From JAMOQA01 sp964420365 (lineage in GTDB: Bacteria > Acidobacteriota > Polarisedimenticolia > J045), in contig CAYQTA010000012.1 in the NCBI GenBank assembly GCA_964420365.1, positions 1-58,766 on the forward strand: 58,766 bases of DNA, given 5' to 3'. Shown here in pieces: positions 17,096 through 26,375 of this stretch (its first letter is position 1; every line of letters starts with the position of its first letter). The notes beneath the pieces were generated by a model. That model made no database searches and was not told the origin of the DNA. It saw only the letters and a list, made by a program, of their open reading frames with translations. The position numbers and the translations under genes were made by a program.

Positions 17096-18916
17096 ATGGC
17101 GACGCGTGGCGGACGACGGTGGGCGCGGGGTGCGGGGCTGGCGATGGCCGTGGTGGCGCTCGCGGGGTTCCTGGTCGGCGGTTGCCGGACGGTACCGGGG
17201 AAGGGACGGCGATCGGCCGGCGTCGACGCGGACCGGCTGACCGCCCTTCTCGACGCGGACACGGCCTTCGTCGTCGTGGAGTGGGTTCCGGGTCCGCCCG
17301 TCGAGGAAGGCGCGGGAGGCGAGGAGCTCGCCCGCCGGCAGGAGGCGTGCCGCGTCCTGGCGGGGGCCACCCTGGGTTTCCTGGGGATCGACATCTCCCC
17401 GTCCGGCGGGGGGGAAAGCGCGGACCGTTCCACCACCGGCCTCGAGACCGCTCTCTCCAGGGTCGCGCGGCTGTCCGGGGAGCGGCGGCTGTTCACCGGG
17501 TCGGTGTTCTACGGGCTGATGATCGCTCCGCCGCTCGATGGGATGGACTTGCCGTCCGCCGCGGACGTCCTGGTGGCCCGGACGACCCGGGACGGGCGGG
17601 AGGCCCTCGCCGGGTTGCTCGATGCCCTCGCCCGGCGGTTTCCGGGGAAGGTTCGCGCCCTGGACGGGACTCCGGGACCCGTGCGGGAATGGGAGTTCGA
17701 CGTTGCGGCCTGGAAGGGGACGGCCCGCGTGCGCCTCGACGGGGACCGGCTGCGGGCGGCCTTCGGGGGCGGCTCCCTCGCCGGCGAGGCCGACCGGCTC
17801 CTGGCCGGGATCCCGGCGGGCCGGCCCCTCGGTGGGGTGCTTCCCCCGGCCCTCCGGGGGACCGGGCCCGGCCGGCGTTTCTGGGTTCGGCCGCCGGCCG
17901 TGGCGGAGATCGCGCGGGAATGGGTGGACGACGTCTTCCGGCAGGCCGTGGAAGAGACGGAGGGAGGGCCCGGCGGGACGCTCCTGCGCACCTTCGGCGG
18001 GCAGCTCGCCCCGTGGGTCGAGCGGCTGATCCGCTCCATCGCCCGGATCCGGGGCCGGTACGAGGGCATCCCCGGGTGGCAGGAGATTCGCCTCTCCGAG
18101 GATCCCGACCCGGTGATCCGCCTCTGGCACGACGCCGAGGGGACGATCACGCCGGAGCTCCTCGCGGGCGTGCCCGCGGACGTGCCGGTCCACGCCCTCG
18201 CCCTGCCGCCCCTCGACCGCCTCGCGATCGCCGTGGGAGAGGCCCTTTCCCCCGAGGCCGCGTCCCTGGTGAAAGCCTTCCTCGCGATGCCCGTCGCGGG
18301 AACGGGAAGCCCGACCTCGGGCGAGGCCTTCCAGGCCGTCGGCCCGGGCCTCGCCGGGTGGGACGAGCCCGGCCCCGACGGCCACCCCGGGGAGACAAGG
18401 GGGTTCGTCGTCGACGTGCGGGACGAGAAGGCGTTCGGTGCTGCGCTGCGGGCCGCGGCCCTCGCGAACGGGGGCGGCGAGCCCGTCGAGGAGGACGGCG
18501 TCCTGGTCTGGCGCCTGTCGGACGGGGAGAGCTCGAGGACGATCCTGCTCGGGAAGGGCCTCCTCGTCTCCTCGGGAAGCGAGGAGACGGCCTGGAGGGT
18601 GCTCTCGCGGCGGGGAGGCCTGGGGGACGACCCGGCGTTCCGGGCCGCGCTGGCGAAGGCGGCCGGGGAACACCCCGTCCGTGCGCTGGCCTGGACCCCG
18701 CCGGGGCGTCCCCCGGCCCCGGTCGTGCCGCGCCCCGCCGGCGAGGAAGACGTCAAGGCCTTTCTCAAGAGCCTGGGGTGGGCCTTCGACGCCTGCCGCG
18801 GGAGAACCGACCTCCTGCCGGCGGGAACCAGGGGCGTCCTCTCGATCGGGATGCCCGTTCCCGGGGGCGTCCGGGGAGTGTCGGTTCCCGTGGCCGGCGC
18901 CGCCGAGGAACGATGA
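17096..18916 (+). CDS. Predicted lipoprotein of unknown function
   Basis: A 606-residue protein with an Arg-rich N-terminus, hydrophobic segment and lipobox 'FLVGGC' (lipidated Cys30), so it should be anchored to a membrane from the periplasmic side. The rest is a GC-driven Ala/Gly/Arg-rich sequence with repeated 'LAG..PADVPVHALALPPLDRLAIAVGEAL' style segments. It resembles in general layout the DUF3352-like surface proteins, but I cannot name a family. Its stop overlaps the start of larB by one base, so the two are likely translationally coupled. Confidence 0.7.
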   Translation: MATRGGRRWARGAGLAMAVVALAGFLVGGCRTVPGKGRRSAGVDADRLTALLDADTAFVVVEWVPGPPVEEGAGGEELARRQEACRVLAGATLGFLGIDISPSGGGESADRSTTGLETALSRVARLSGERRLFTGSVFYGLMIAPPLDGMDLPSAADVLVARTTRDGREALAGLLDALARRFPGKVRALDGTPGPVREWEFDVAAWKGTARVRLDGDRLRAAFGGGSLAGEADRLLAGIPAGRPLGGVLPPALRGTGPGRRFWVRPPAVAEIAREWVDDVFRQAVEETEGGPGGTLLRTFGGQLAPWVERLIRSIARIRGRYEGIPGWQEIRLSEDPDPVIRLWHDAEGTITPELLAGVPADVPVHALALPPLDRLAIAVGEALSPEAASLVKAFLAMPVAGTGSPTSGEAFQAVGPGLAGWDEPGPDGHPGETRGFVVDVRDEKAFGAALRAAALANGGGEPVEEDGVLVWRLSDGESSRTILLGKGLLVSSGSEETAWRVLSRRGGLGDDPAFRAALAKAAGEHPVRALAWTPPGRPPAPVVPRPAGEEDVKAFLKSLGWAFDACRGRTDLLPAGTRGVLSIGMPVPGGVRGVSVPVAGAAEER

Positions 18917-19680
18917 TGGGTGCCTGGAACGAACGGAGCCTCCGGCGGCTCCTCGAGCGGGTGGCCGCCGGGCGGGTGGACCCGGGGGAGGCGGCCCGGC
19001 GGCTCGCCGCCCTCGGGACCGCCGACCTGGGGCACACCCGGGTCGACCATCACCGGGTGCTCCGGCGGGGAATGCCGGAGGTCGTGTACGGGGAGGGGAA
19101 GACCCCGGACCAGGTCCTCGAGATCGTCGGCCACCTGGTGGCCCGCGGGGACGCGCCGGTCCTCGTCACCCGGCTGGCGCCGGCGACCGGGGAGGCCCTC
19201 GCCGAGCGGCATCCCCGCGGGCGGTGGGACCCGGTCTCCCGGACGTTCCTCTGGCGGAAGCGGAAGGGGCGGCTGCGCCCCGGGCTGCTCGTCGTCTCCG
19301 CGGGGACGTCCGACCTGCCGGTGGCCCGGGAGGTCGAGGTCGCCGCCGAGGCGCTGGGGCTGGCGGCGGACGCTCTCCACGACGTCGGGATCGCCGGGCT
19401 CCACCGGCTGCTCGAGGAGGTTCCCCGGCTCCGGCGAGCCCGCGTGGTCGTCGTGGTCGCCGGCATGGAAGGGGCCCTGCCCTCCGTCGTCGCGGGCCTG
19501 GTCGCCGTCCCCGTGATCGGGGTCCCGACCAGCGTCGGGTACGGCGCATCGTTCGGCGGCCTTGCCGCGCTGCTGGGGATGCTGAACTCGTGCGCCGGCG
19601 GGCTGACCGTGGTCAACATCGACAACGGCTACGGTGCGGCCTGCGCGGCCCGGGCGATCCTCGACCTGCGGCGTTCGTGA
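18916..19680 (+). CDS. larB: LarB, nickel-pincer cofactor biosynthesis carboxylase
   Basis: LarB carboxylates nicotinic acid adenine dinucleotide in the first step of nickel-pincer nucleotide synthesis. The 254-residue protein has the LarB N-terminal helices ('DLGHTRVDHHRVLRRGMPEVVYGEGKTP') and a PurE/AIR-carboxylase-like C-terminal domain with 'SAGTSDLPVA', 'VVAGMEGALPSVVAGL' and 'GVPTSVGYGASFGG'. Two tandem ATG codons exist (18913, 18916). I take the second because GAGGAA at 18905-18910 is too close to the first. No larC, larE or lactate racemase gene is in the window. Confidence 0.88.
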   Translation: MGAWNERSLRRLLERVAAGRVDPGEAARRLAALGTADLGHTRVDHHRVLRRGMPEVVYGEGKTPDQVLEIVGHLVARGDAPVLVTRLAPATGEALAERHPRGRWDPVSRTFLWRKRKGRLRPGLLVVSAGTSDLPVAREVEVAAEALGLAADALHDVGIAGLHRLLEEVPRLRRARVVVVVAGMEGALPSVVAGLVAVPVIGVPTSVGYGASFGGLAALLGMLNSCAGGLTVVNIDNGYGAACAARAILDLRRS

Positions 19681-19712
19681 GGGCCCGGGCGGGTCCAGTC
19701 GGAAGCTCTTGA

Positions 19713-19753
19713 CGTGCAAGATGATTGCACGCCGGCAAGGAGCGGCGTACCAT
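19713..19753 (+). promoter_or_regulatory. candidate operator and promoter upstream of dnaG-rpoD
   Basis: A perfect inverted repeat CGTGCAA-gatga-TTGCACG at 19713-19731 overlaps a possible -35 (TTGCAC, 19725-19730). Exactly 17 bases on is the -10 TACCAT (19748-19753). The transcript would have a ~270-base GC-rich leader before dnaG in which I see no gene. The inverted repeat looks like a repressor or activator site. Confidence 0.45.
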
Positions 19754-20030
19754 TCCGCCGAACCCGGGCGCGGACCACGAGGGGGGTCTGCGCTCACGGC
19801 CGGGCGGGGCCCGGCCGGTGCCACGACGAGGGGTCCTGGACGGGGTGCCGCCCGCCGGAGCGGCGCGCGCAACGAGGGACTGCGCGCGCTCCCGGGCCCG
19901 GGGAGCCTCCCCGCGGCCCTGCCCGGGGGCGGGGCGCGAGAGGGACGGAACCGGCCGACCCGGACCCCGGGCCGGCCACGGAGAGCATGCCCGAGAACCC
20001 CGAAGAGGATCAACCCCCCCGAGAGGCTTC

Positions 20031-21869
20031 ATGGCATCCACCTACAGGGACTGGGTCGAGGCGGTCCGCGAGGCGGCCGACATCGTCGAGGTGATCGGCG
20101 AGACGGTCGCCCTGCGCCGTGCGGGCCGGTCCCTGGTCGGGCTCTGCCCGTTTCACCAGGAGAAGACCCCGAGCTTCCACGTCGATCCGGGCAAGCAGCT
20201 CTTCTACTGCCACGGGTGCCACACCGGGGGCGACGTGTTCCGCTACGTGCAGCTCGTCCACCAGGTCGACTTCAACGAGGCGGTGGGGCTCCTCGCCGAG
20301 CGGTACGGCATTCCCCGGCCCGCCCGGGCCTCAGGTCGCGCCGAGGCCCGGGAGGCACGACAGCGCCGGCGGGCCCTCGACGCCCTCGCGGAAGCGCAGC
20401 GCTTCTTCCGGGAGGCGCTCGAGGGGCCGGCCGGCGCCGCGGCCCGCCGGTACCTCGCGAAGCGCGGGTACGGTGCGGCGGAGCGGCAGCGCTTCGAGCT
20501 CGGGTTCGCGCCCGATTCCTGGGATGCGCTCCTGCGCCACCTCTCGGGCAAGGGGTTCGCCGTCGAGGAGATCGTCTACGCGGGGCTCGCGGTTCCGCGG
20601 ACCTCCGGGGGCGGCGCCTACGATCGGTTCCGGGGACGGGTCACCTTCCCGATCCGCGATCCCGCCGGCCGGGTCGTCAGCTTCGGCGGACGCGCCCTCG
20701 GGGACGCCACGCCGAAGTACCTGAACGGCCCGGAGACCCGGGTCTACGACAAGGGCCGGGTCCTCTACCGGGTGCACGAGGAGGGGCGGGCGATCCGCGC
20801 CTCTCGCCGGGCGATCCTGGTCGAGGGGTACTTCGACGCCCTCGGTCTCGCCCGGGCCGGGGTCGAGGGCGCGGTCGCGGTCTGCGGCACGGCGTTCGGC
20901 GAGGGGCACGCCCGCCTGCTCGGCCGGTTCTGCGAGACGGTGGTCCTGGTCTTCGACGGGGACACCGCCGGCCGCCGGGCGGTCCACCGGTCGCTTCCCG
21001 CGCTCCTCGGTCACGGGCTCGGCGTGCGGGTGGTCCTGCTTCCCGAGGGGATGGACCCGGACGACCTGGCCCGCGAACGCGGCGCCGAGGGGGTCCGGGA
21101 GGTCCTGGACGGCGCGATGGACCTGGTCGACTTCCTCGTCGCCGAGGCGCGGCGGGCATTCGACCTCGGGACCCTCGACGGGCGGACCCGCGCGGTCGAG
21201 ATGGTCCTGCGCCACCTGGCCGCGCTACCCAGCCCGATCGCCCGGGACGACGCGGCGCTCCGGGTGGCCGCGGGCCTCGGCATGGACGACCGGCTGGTCG
21301 TCGACGAGCTGCGGCGGGCGGCCCGCTCGCGGGCCCGGACGGCCCGGACGGAGCTTCCCGGGCGCAGCGCCCGGACGGCCCGGGCGTTCTCCCCGGCGGA
21401 GGAGGTCCTGCTCCGCTGGCTGGCCGGCGAAGGTGCGACGGCGCCGGCCGATGCGCTGGCCCTCCTGGCGGGGTTGCCCCGGGAGGTGCTCGGCGAGGCG
21501 GCCCGGCGGCTGGTCTCCGCGTGGGAGGAGGCCGCCCGCCGGGGAGAGGCCTGGGATGCGCGCCGCTTCGCGGAGGCGGCCGAGGGCCCGCAGCGGGACG
21601 CTCTCCTCGCGGTGCTGTTCGCCCCGGGCCCGGAACCGGGGGCCGGCGAGGCGCGCGGGGCGGTGGCGGCGCTCCGGGAGCGGGCGCTGCGGGGAAGGAT
21701 GAAGGAGCTGCAGGAACGGATCGAGCGCACGACCGACGGGGCGGAGCGGGCCCGCCTGCTCGCCGAGAAGGTCGCGCTCGCGAAGGAGCTGCACGGTCTG
21801 GGCGCGGCCCCGGGGGACGGCCCCGGTTCCCGCGAGCCCGCGCCCGGGTACGAGGCGGGCGCACCCTGA
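20031..21869 (+). CDS. dnaG: DNA primase
   Basis: Makes RNA primers for Okazaki fragments and acts with the replicative helicase. The N-terminal CHC2 zinc finger is intact ('CPFHQEKTPSFHVDPGKQ', then 'YCHGCHTGGD'). The RNA polymerase basic domain and TOPRIM follow, with 'ILVEGYFDAL' and 'VLVFDGDTAGRRA' as metal-binding acids, and an Ala/Arg-rich C-terminal helicase-interaction domain that is hard to align. 612 residues is slightly longer than E. coli DnaG (581). ATG at 20031 with GAGAGG upstream. It is followed by rpoD, as in the macromolecular-synthesis operon, but rpsU is not in front. Confidence 0.95.
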   Translation: MASTYRDWVEAVREAADIVEVIGETVALRRAGRSLVGLCPFHQEKTPSFHVDPGKQLFYCHGCHTGGDVFRYVQLVHQVDFNEAVGLLAERYGIPRPARASGRAEAREARQRRRALDALAEAQRFFREALEGPAGAAARRYLAKRGYGAAERQRFELGFAPDSWDALLRHLSGKGFAVEEIVYAGLAVPRTSGGGAYDRFRGRVTFPIRDPAGRVVSFGGRALGDATPKYLNGPETRVYDKGRVLYRVHEEGRAIRASRRAILVEGYFDALGLARAGVEGAVAVCGTAFGEGHARLLGRFCETVVLVFDGDTAGRRAVHRSLPALLGHGLGVRVVLLPEGMDPDDLARERGAEGVREVLDGAMDLVDFLVAEARRAFDLGTLDGRTRAVEMVLRHLAALPSPIARDDAALRVAAGLGMDDRLVVDELRRAARSRARTARTELPGRSARTARAFSPAEEVLLRWLAGEGATAPADALALLAGLPREVLGEAARRLVSAWEEAARRGEAWDARRFAEAAEGPQRDALLAVLFAPGPEPGAGEARGAVAALRERALRGRMKELQERIERTTDGAERARLLAEKVALAKELHGLGAAPGDGPGSREPAPGYEAGAP

Positions 21870-21916
21870 GCCCGGAAGGCCGGGGCGTGCCGAGACGAGG
21901 AGCAAGGAGGACTGCC

Positions 21917-23656
<1,740 letters not shown>

Positions 23657-23691
23657 CGTGGCCATCGCCTCTATCCAGGTCAAGGACGGCA

Positions 23692-23728
23692 CGGAGCCCG
23701 GGAGCCATCGGTTCCCGGGCTTCGTTTC
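23692..23728 (+). terminator. intrinsic terminator of rpoD
   Basis: Stem AGCCCGGGA / TCCCGGGCT (9 perfect pairs, extendable to 12 with one G-T wobble) with a 9-nt loop, 35 bases after the rpoD stop, followed by a TTT run. Confidence 0.65.
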
Positions 23729-23795
23729 GCCGCGCGGGCACGCATGGTGCCTCGGACGGACACGTGCGATGCCGGAATCCGCGATCGCCGTGTGG

Positions 23796-23905
23796 GCGCG
23801 GCGCGATGCGCCGCCCGGGTCGCCTTCCGGCGACCCCTACGGGGGACCCGTACACGAAGCCGCGGGTTTCGGGGGTTCATGTAGGGGCGCCCGGAAGGGC
23901 GCCCG
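23796..23905. repeat. REP-like palindromic doublet, copy 2
   Basis: The left half 23796-23840 holds hairpins GGCGC-gat-GCGCC and GGGTCGCC-ttcc-GGCGACCC. The right half 23880-23905 holds GGGCGCCC-ggaa-GGGCGCCC. The outer flanks CCCCTAC and GTAGGGG pair. Compared with copy 1 at 10175-10256, both halves differ at matching positions (tgcc/ggca there, ttcc/ggaa here; TGCA edges versus TAC/GTA), that is, paired changes that keep the two halves complementary. Confidence 0.75.
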
Positions 23906-23952
23906 AGGGTGCCGGGCGCGCGTGTCGGCGTCGTGCGCGTTCGCCGCGTGAT

Positions 23953-24066
23953 GCGCGGCGCGATGCGCCGCCCGGGTCGCCTTCCGGCGACCCCTACACA
24001 TGACCCTCTGGCCTCCCGGCGGCCCCTGCGCGATCCGCGCCACGACGGGGTCCAAGGGGGCGGGCG
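23953..24066. repeat. REP-like palindromic doublet, copy 3 (right half decayed)
   Basis: Positions 23953-23997 repeat 23796-23840 exactly (45 bp, same orientation, 157 bases apart). The stretch that follows (about 24014-24066) still resembles the spacer and right half of copy 1, but its final palindrome is degraded. It ends at the stop of the thioredoxin-like gene. Together with copy 2 it fills the ~400-base gap between rpoD and that gene; I see nothing coding there. Confidence 0.65.
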
Positions 24067-24327
24067 TCAGGGGCTCCCGGGGGCGCGTTCCGCCCCCCCG
24101 GCGAGCAGGGCGCGGAGCTCGTCGGGGCCGAGGACGCGCCCGCTCGCCCGGATCCGGCCGTCGATGGCCAGGGCGGGGGTCATCATGACGCCCCGGCGCG
24201 TGATCTCCGCCACGTCGGTCACCTTCTCGACCTCGGCGGCGAGGCCGAGCTCCGCGAGAACGGCGCGGACGTTGGCCTCGAGCCGGCGGCACTTCGGGCA
24301 ACCCGTACCGAGCACTTCGATCTTCAT
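24067..24327 (-). CDS. Thioredoxin-like CPxC small protein of the ArsP module
   Basis: An 86-residue glutaredoxin/thioredoxin-fold protein with the redox pair in 'GTGCPKCRRLEANV' (Cys10, Cys13) and the cis-proline region 'MMTPALAIDG'. This is the 'redox-active disulfide protein 2' type often found beside ArsP/DUF318 permeases, where it may handle thiol or metalloid chemistry for the pump. It starts 25 bases after the permease stop in the same direction, so it is the last gene of the module. Confidence 0.85.
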   Translation of the reverse strand: MKIEVLGTGCPKCRRLEANVRAVLAELGLAAEVEKVTDVAEITRRGVMMTPALAIDGRIRASGRVLGPDELRALLAGGAERAPGSP

Positions 24328-24352
24328 CGCTGGTCTCCTTCCGGGGGGCCCG

Positions 24353-25651
24353 TCAGCCGGCGAGGGCCCCGTAGATCATTCCCGTCACCGTCGCGAGGAT
24401 CACGACCAGGGCGACGTAGGCGACGGTCTTCCTCGTCCCGAGGACGCTGCGGATCACGAGCATGTTGGGCAGGCTGAGGGCCGGCCCCGCGAGCAGCAGG
24501 GCGAGGGCCGGTCCCGGGCCCATGCCGCTGCCGAGGAGCCCCTCGAGGATCGGCACCTCGGTCAGCGTCGCGAAGTACATGAAGGCGCCCGAGACGGCGG
24601 CGAACAGGTTCGCGCCGAGGGAGTTTCCTCCGACGGCGGCGGCGACCCACGCCGACGGGATCAGCCCCTCGTGCCCGGGCCGCCCGAGGAGCAGCCCCGC
24701 GACGAACACCCCCACGGCGAGCAGCGGCAGGATCTGGCGGGCGAAACCCCACGACTGCTCGAACCACGTCCCCGTCTCGTCCGGGCGCCCGGCGACGAGC
24801 GCGGAGAGACCGATCACGCCGGCGACGAACGGCACCATCGGGCGCGCGGGGAAGGCGAGGGCGAGCGCGAGGACGGGCGCCGCGGCCAGGGCCACCTTCC
24901 ACCAGCGGATGCCGAACCAGGCGACGAGCATCCCCGCGAGGACGAGGGCGGCGGCGCCGGTGATCGGCCACTTCCACTGCCAGGCGAGGTACCAGGCGCC
25001 CGCGGGCCGGTCCGGCCTTCCCCAGTTGGCGAAGACGAGGATGACGACCATGTCCGCCAGGAAGAGGGCGTTCTGCCAGAGGGGGCGAGCCGGCTCGTCG
25101 CCTCCCGCCGCGGCGATCGCCTCGATCCGCTCCCGCTCCTCGTTCCGGAAGAGGAGCTCCATCGCGAGGCCGACGACGACGCTGAAGACGACCGCGCCGA
25201 CCGCCCGGGCGATCCCGAGCCGGAGGCCGAGCACCCGGGCGGTCAGCACGATCGCCAGGACGTTGATCGCGGGCCCCGAGTAGAGGAACGCGCACGCGGG
25301 ACCGAGCCCCGCGCCCATCCGGTAGATGCCGGCGAAGAGCGGGAGGACCGTGCAGGAACAGACCGCGAGGATCGTGCCGGAGACCGACGCGACCCCGTAG
25401 GCGAGGGGCCGCGGGGCCCGCGGTCCGAGGTAGCGCATCACCGAGCCCTGGCCGACGAAGACCGCGATGGCGCCCGCGATGAAGAACGCCGGCACGAGGC
25501 AGAGCAGCACGTGTTCCCGGGCGTACCAGCGGACCAGCCGGAGGGCCTCGATCAAGGCCCCCTGGAACCGGGGCGAGTCGACCGGGAGCCACCAGCAGGC
25601 GAGGAACCCGCCGACCAGCAGCGCGAGGATCCGGGCTTCCTTCCGGTCCAT
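24353..25651 (-). CDS. ArsP/DUF318-family permease
   Basis: Integral membrane protein of 432 residues with about ten hydrophobic segments. It has the family motif 'AVCSCTVLPLFAGIYRMGAGLG' (Cys98, Cys100) followed by 'PACAFLYSGPAIN', and its repeat in the C-terminal half 'GGNSLGANLFAAVSGAF'. Characterised members (ArsP) export trivalent organoarsenicals; others are of unknown substrate. ATG at 25651 with AGGAGG 10 bases upstream; a longer frame upstream is low-complexity and not used. The gene lies between the ArsR-type regulator and the CPxC protein. An operator-like site at 25848-25867, about 200 bases upstream, suggests its own control point. Confidence 0.85.
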   Translation of the reverse strand: MDRKEARILALLVGGFLACWWLPVDSPRFQGALIEALRLVRWYAREHVLLCLVPAFFIAGAIAVFVGQGSVMRYLGPRAPRPLAYGVASVSGTILAVCSCTVLPLFAGIYRMGAGLGPACAFLYSGPAINVLAIVLTARVLGLRLGIARAVGAVVFSVVVGLAMELLFRNEERERIEAIAAAGGDEPARPLWQNALFLADMVVILVFANWGRPDRPAGAWYLAWQWKWPITGAAALVLAGMLVAWFGIRWWKVALAAAPVLALALAFPARPMVPFVAGVIGLSALVAGRPDETGTWFEQSWGFARQILPLLAVGVFVAGLLLGRPGHEGLIPSAWVAAAVGGNSLGANLFAAVSGAFMYFATLTEVPILEGLLGSGMGPGPALALLLAGPALSLPNMLVIRSVLGTRKTVAYVALVVILATVTGMIYGALAG

Positions 25652-25847
25652 CAGGGAGTGTCCTCCTGCCGCCCGGTCTCCCGGGGGCGGTGTCGGGGCT
25701 CCGGGCCGTCTCCCGTGGCGTTCTCGCGCGTCGCTCCCGGGGCGCAGGCGAGGCCGGTCGTGCTTCTTCCCGCCGTGCCGGCCGGTCGGCCGCCCCGGGG
25801 GGCGCGCCCGCTCGAACGGGCGGGGTTCTTCTTCTCGGCCCGTGTCC

Positions 25848-25867
25848 ATTTGGCTGGTTTGCCAAGT
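25848..25867. promoter_or_regulatory. second ArsR-type operator, upstream of the permease gene
   Basis: ATTTGGCTggttTGCCAAGT: inverted repeat TTGGC-N6-GCCAA. It matches the site at 26271-26290 in 16 of 20 positions, with differences only in the 4 central bases. I do not see a convincing -35/-10 pair around it. The remaining ~200 bases to the permease start hold nothing recognisable. Confidence 0.65.
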
Positions 25868-25927
25868 CGCAAGACGCTGGATCGGCGGACGAGGGCGCGG
25901 GGGAACATCGCGGGACTCCGTGGGGGG

Positions 25928-26248
25928 TCAGCGGGCCAGGTCGAGGTGCTCGCGGGCGACGCTCGCGAGGACGGACTCGGCGCAGGAGAAGAACTTGAGA
26001 ACGCAGGGGACGCGCAGCGAGTAGAAGACCTGGGAGCCGCGCTTCTCGTCCCGGACGATGCCGGCCGCCTTCAGCACCGAGAGGTGCCGGGAGATCGTCG
26101 AGACGTCGACGCCGACCATGTCGGCGAGCTCGGTGACGCACCGCTCCTCCCGGGCGAGCTCGTCGACCATGAAGAGGCGGGTCGGGTGGGCGAGGGCCTT
26201 GAGGATCCTCGCGCGGGCCTCGTAGCCGGCTTGCGTCCTGCGGTCCAT
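25928..26248 (-). CDS. ArsR/SmtB-family metalloregulator
   Basis: Winged-helix repressor of 106 residues. The HTH core is 'CVTELADMVGVDVSTISRHLSVLKAAGIV', followed by the wing 'DEKRGSQVFYSLRV'. Possible metal(loid) ligands are Cys37 at the start of the HTH (the classic ArsR position, but with only one Cys there) and Cys82 and Cys89 near the C-terminus. A trithiolate site is therefore possible. ATG at 26248 is chosen because the promoter/operator lies immediately upstream; a longer frame to 26296 would run through the operator. It is followed by the permease and CPxC genes on the same strand. Confidence 0.9.
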   Translation of the reverse strand: MDRRTQAGYEARARILKALAHPTRLFMVDELAREERCVTELADMVGVDVSTISRHLSVLKAAGIVRDEKRGSQVFYSLRVPCVLKFFSCAESVLASVAREHLDLAR

Positions 26249-26270
26249 GGCGGGTCTCCCGTCATCGTAC

Positions 26271-26306
26271 ACTTGGCAGGTTAGCCAAATGCGCATCAGT
26301 TGTCAA
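26271..26306 (-). promoter_or_regulatory. arsR promoter with overlapping operator
   Basis: Minus strand: -35 TTGACA (26301-26306), 17 bases, -10 TAACCT (26278-26283). The -10 lies inside the inverted repeat ATTTGGC-taacct-GCCAAGT (26271-26290). A repressor bound there would block RNA polymerase, the standard ArsR autoregulation layout. The divergent glycosidase gene starts 70 bases to the right. Confidence 0.75.
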
Positions 26307-26375
26307 CCCATCCCCGCGGCAGGCCGCCGTTGTCGCCCGTTCCCGGTCCCGGTACCTTCCGGGTGGAGGTGAGGG

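Noticed and set aside
23761..24066. Coding frame through the rpoD-to-thioredoxin gap
   Set aside because: The region is explained by repeat elements and the rpoD terminator; frames are open only because of GC content.
25651..25908. Small gene between arsR and the permease
   Set aside because: It runs across the operator at 25848-25867, has a low-complexity Arg/Gly/Ala composition and no ribosome site.
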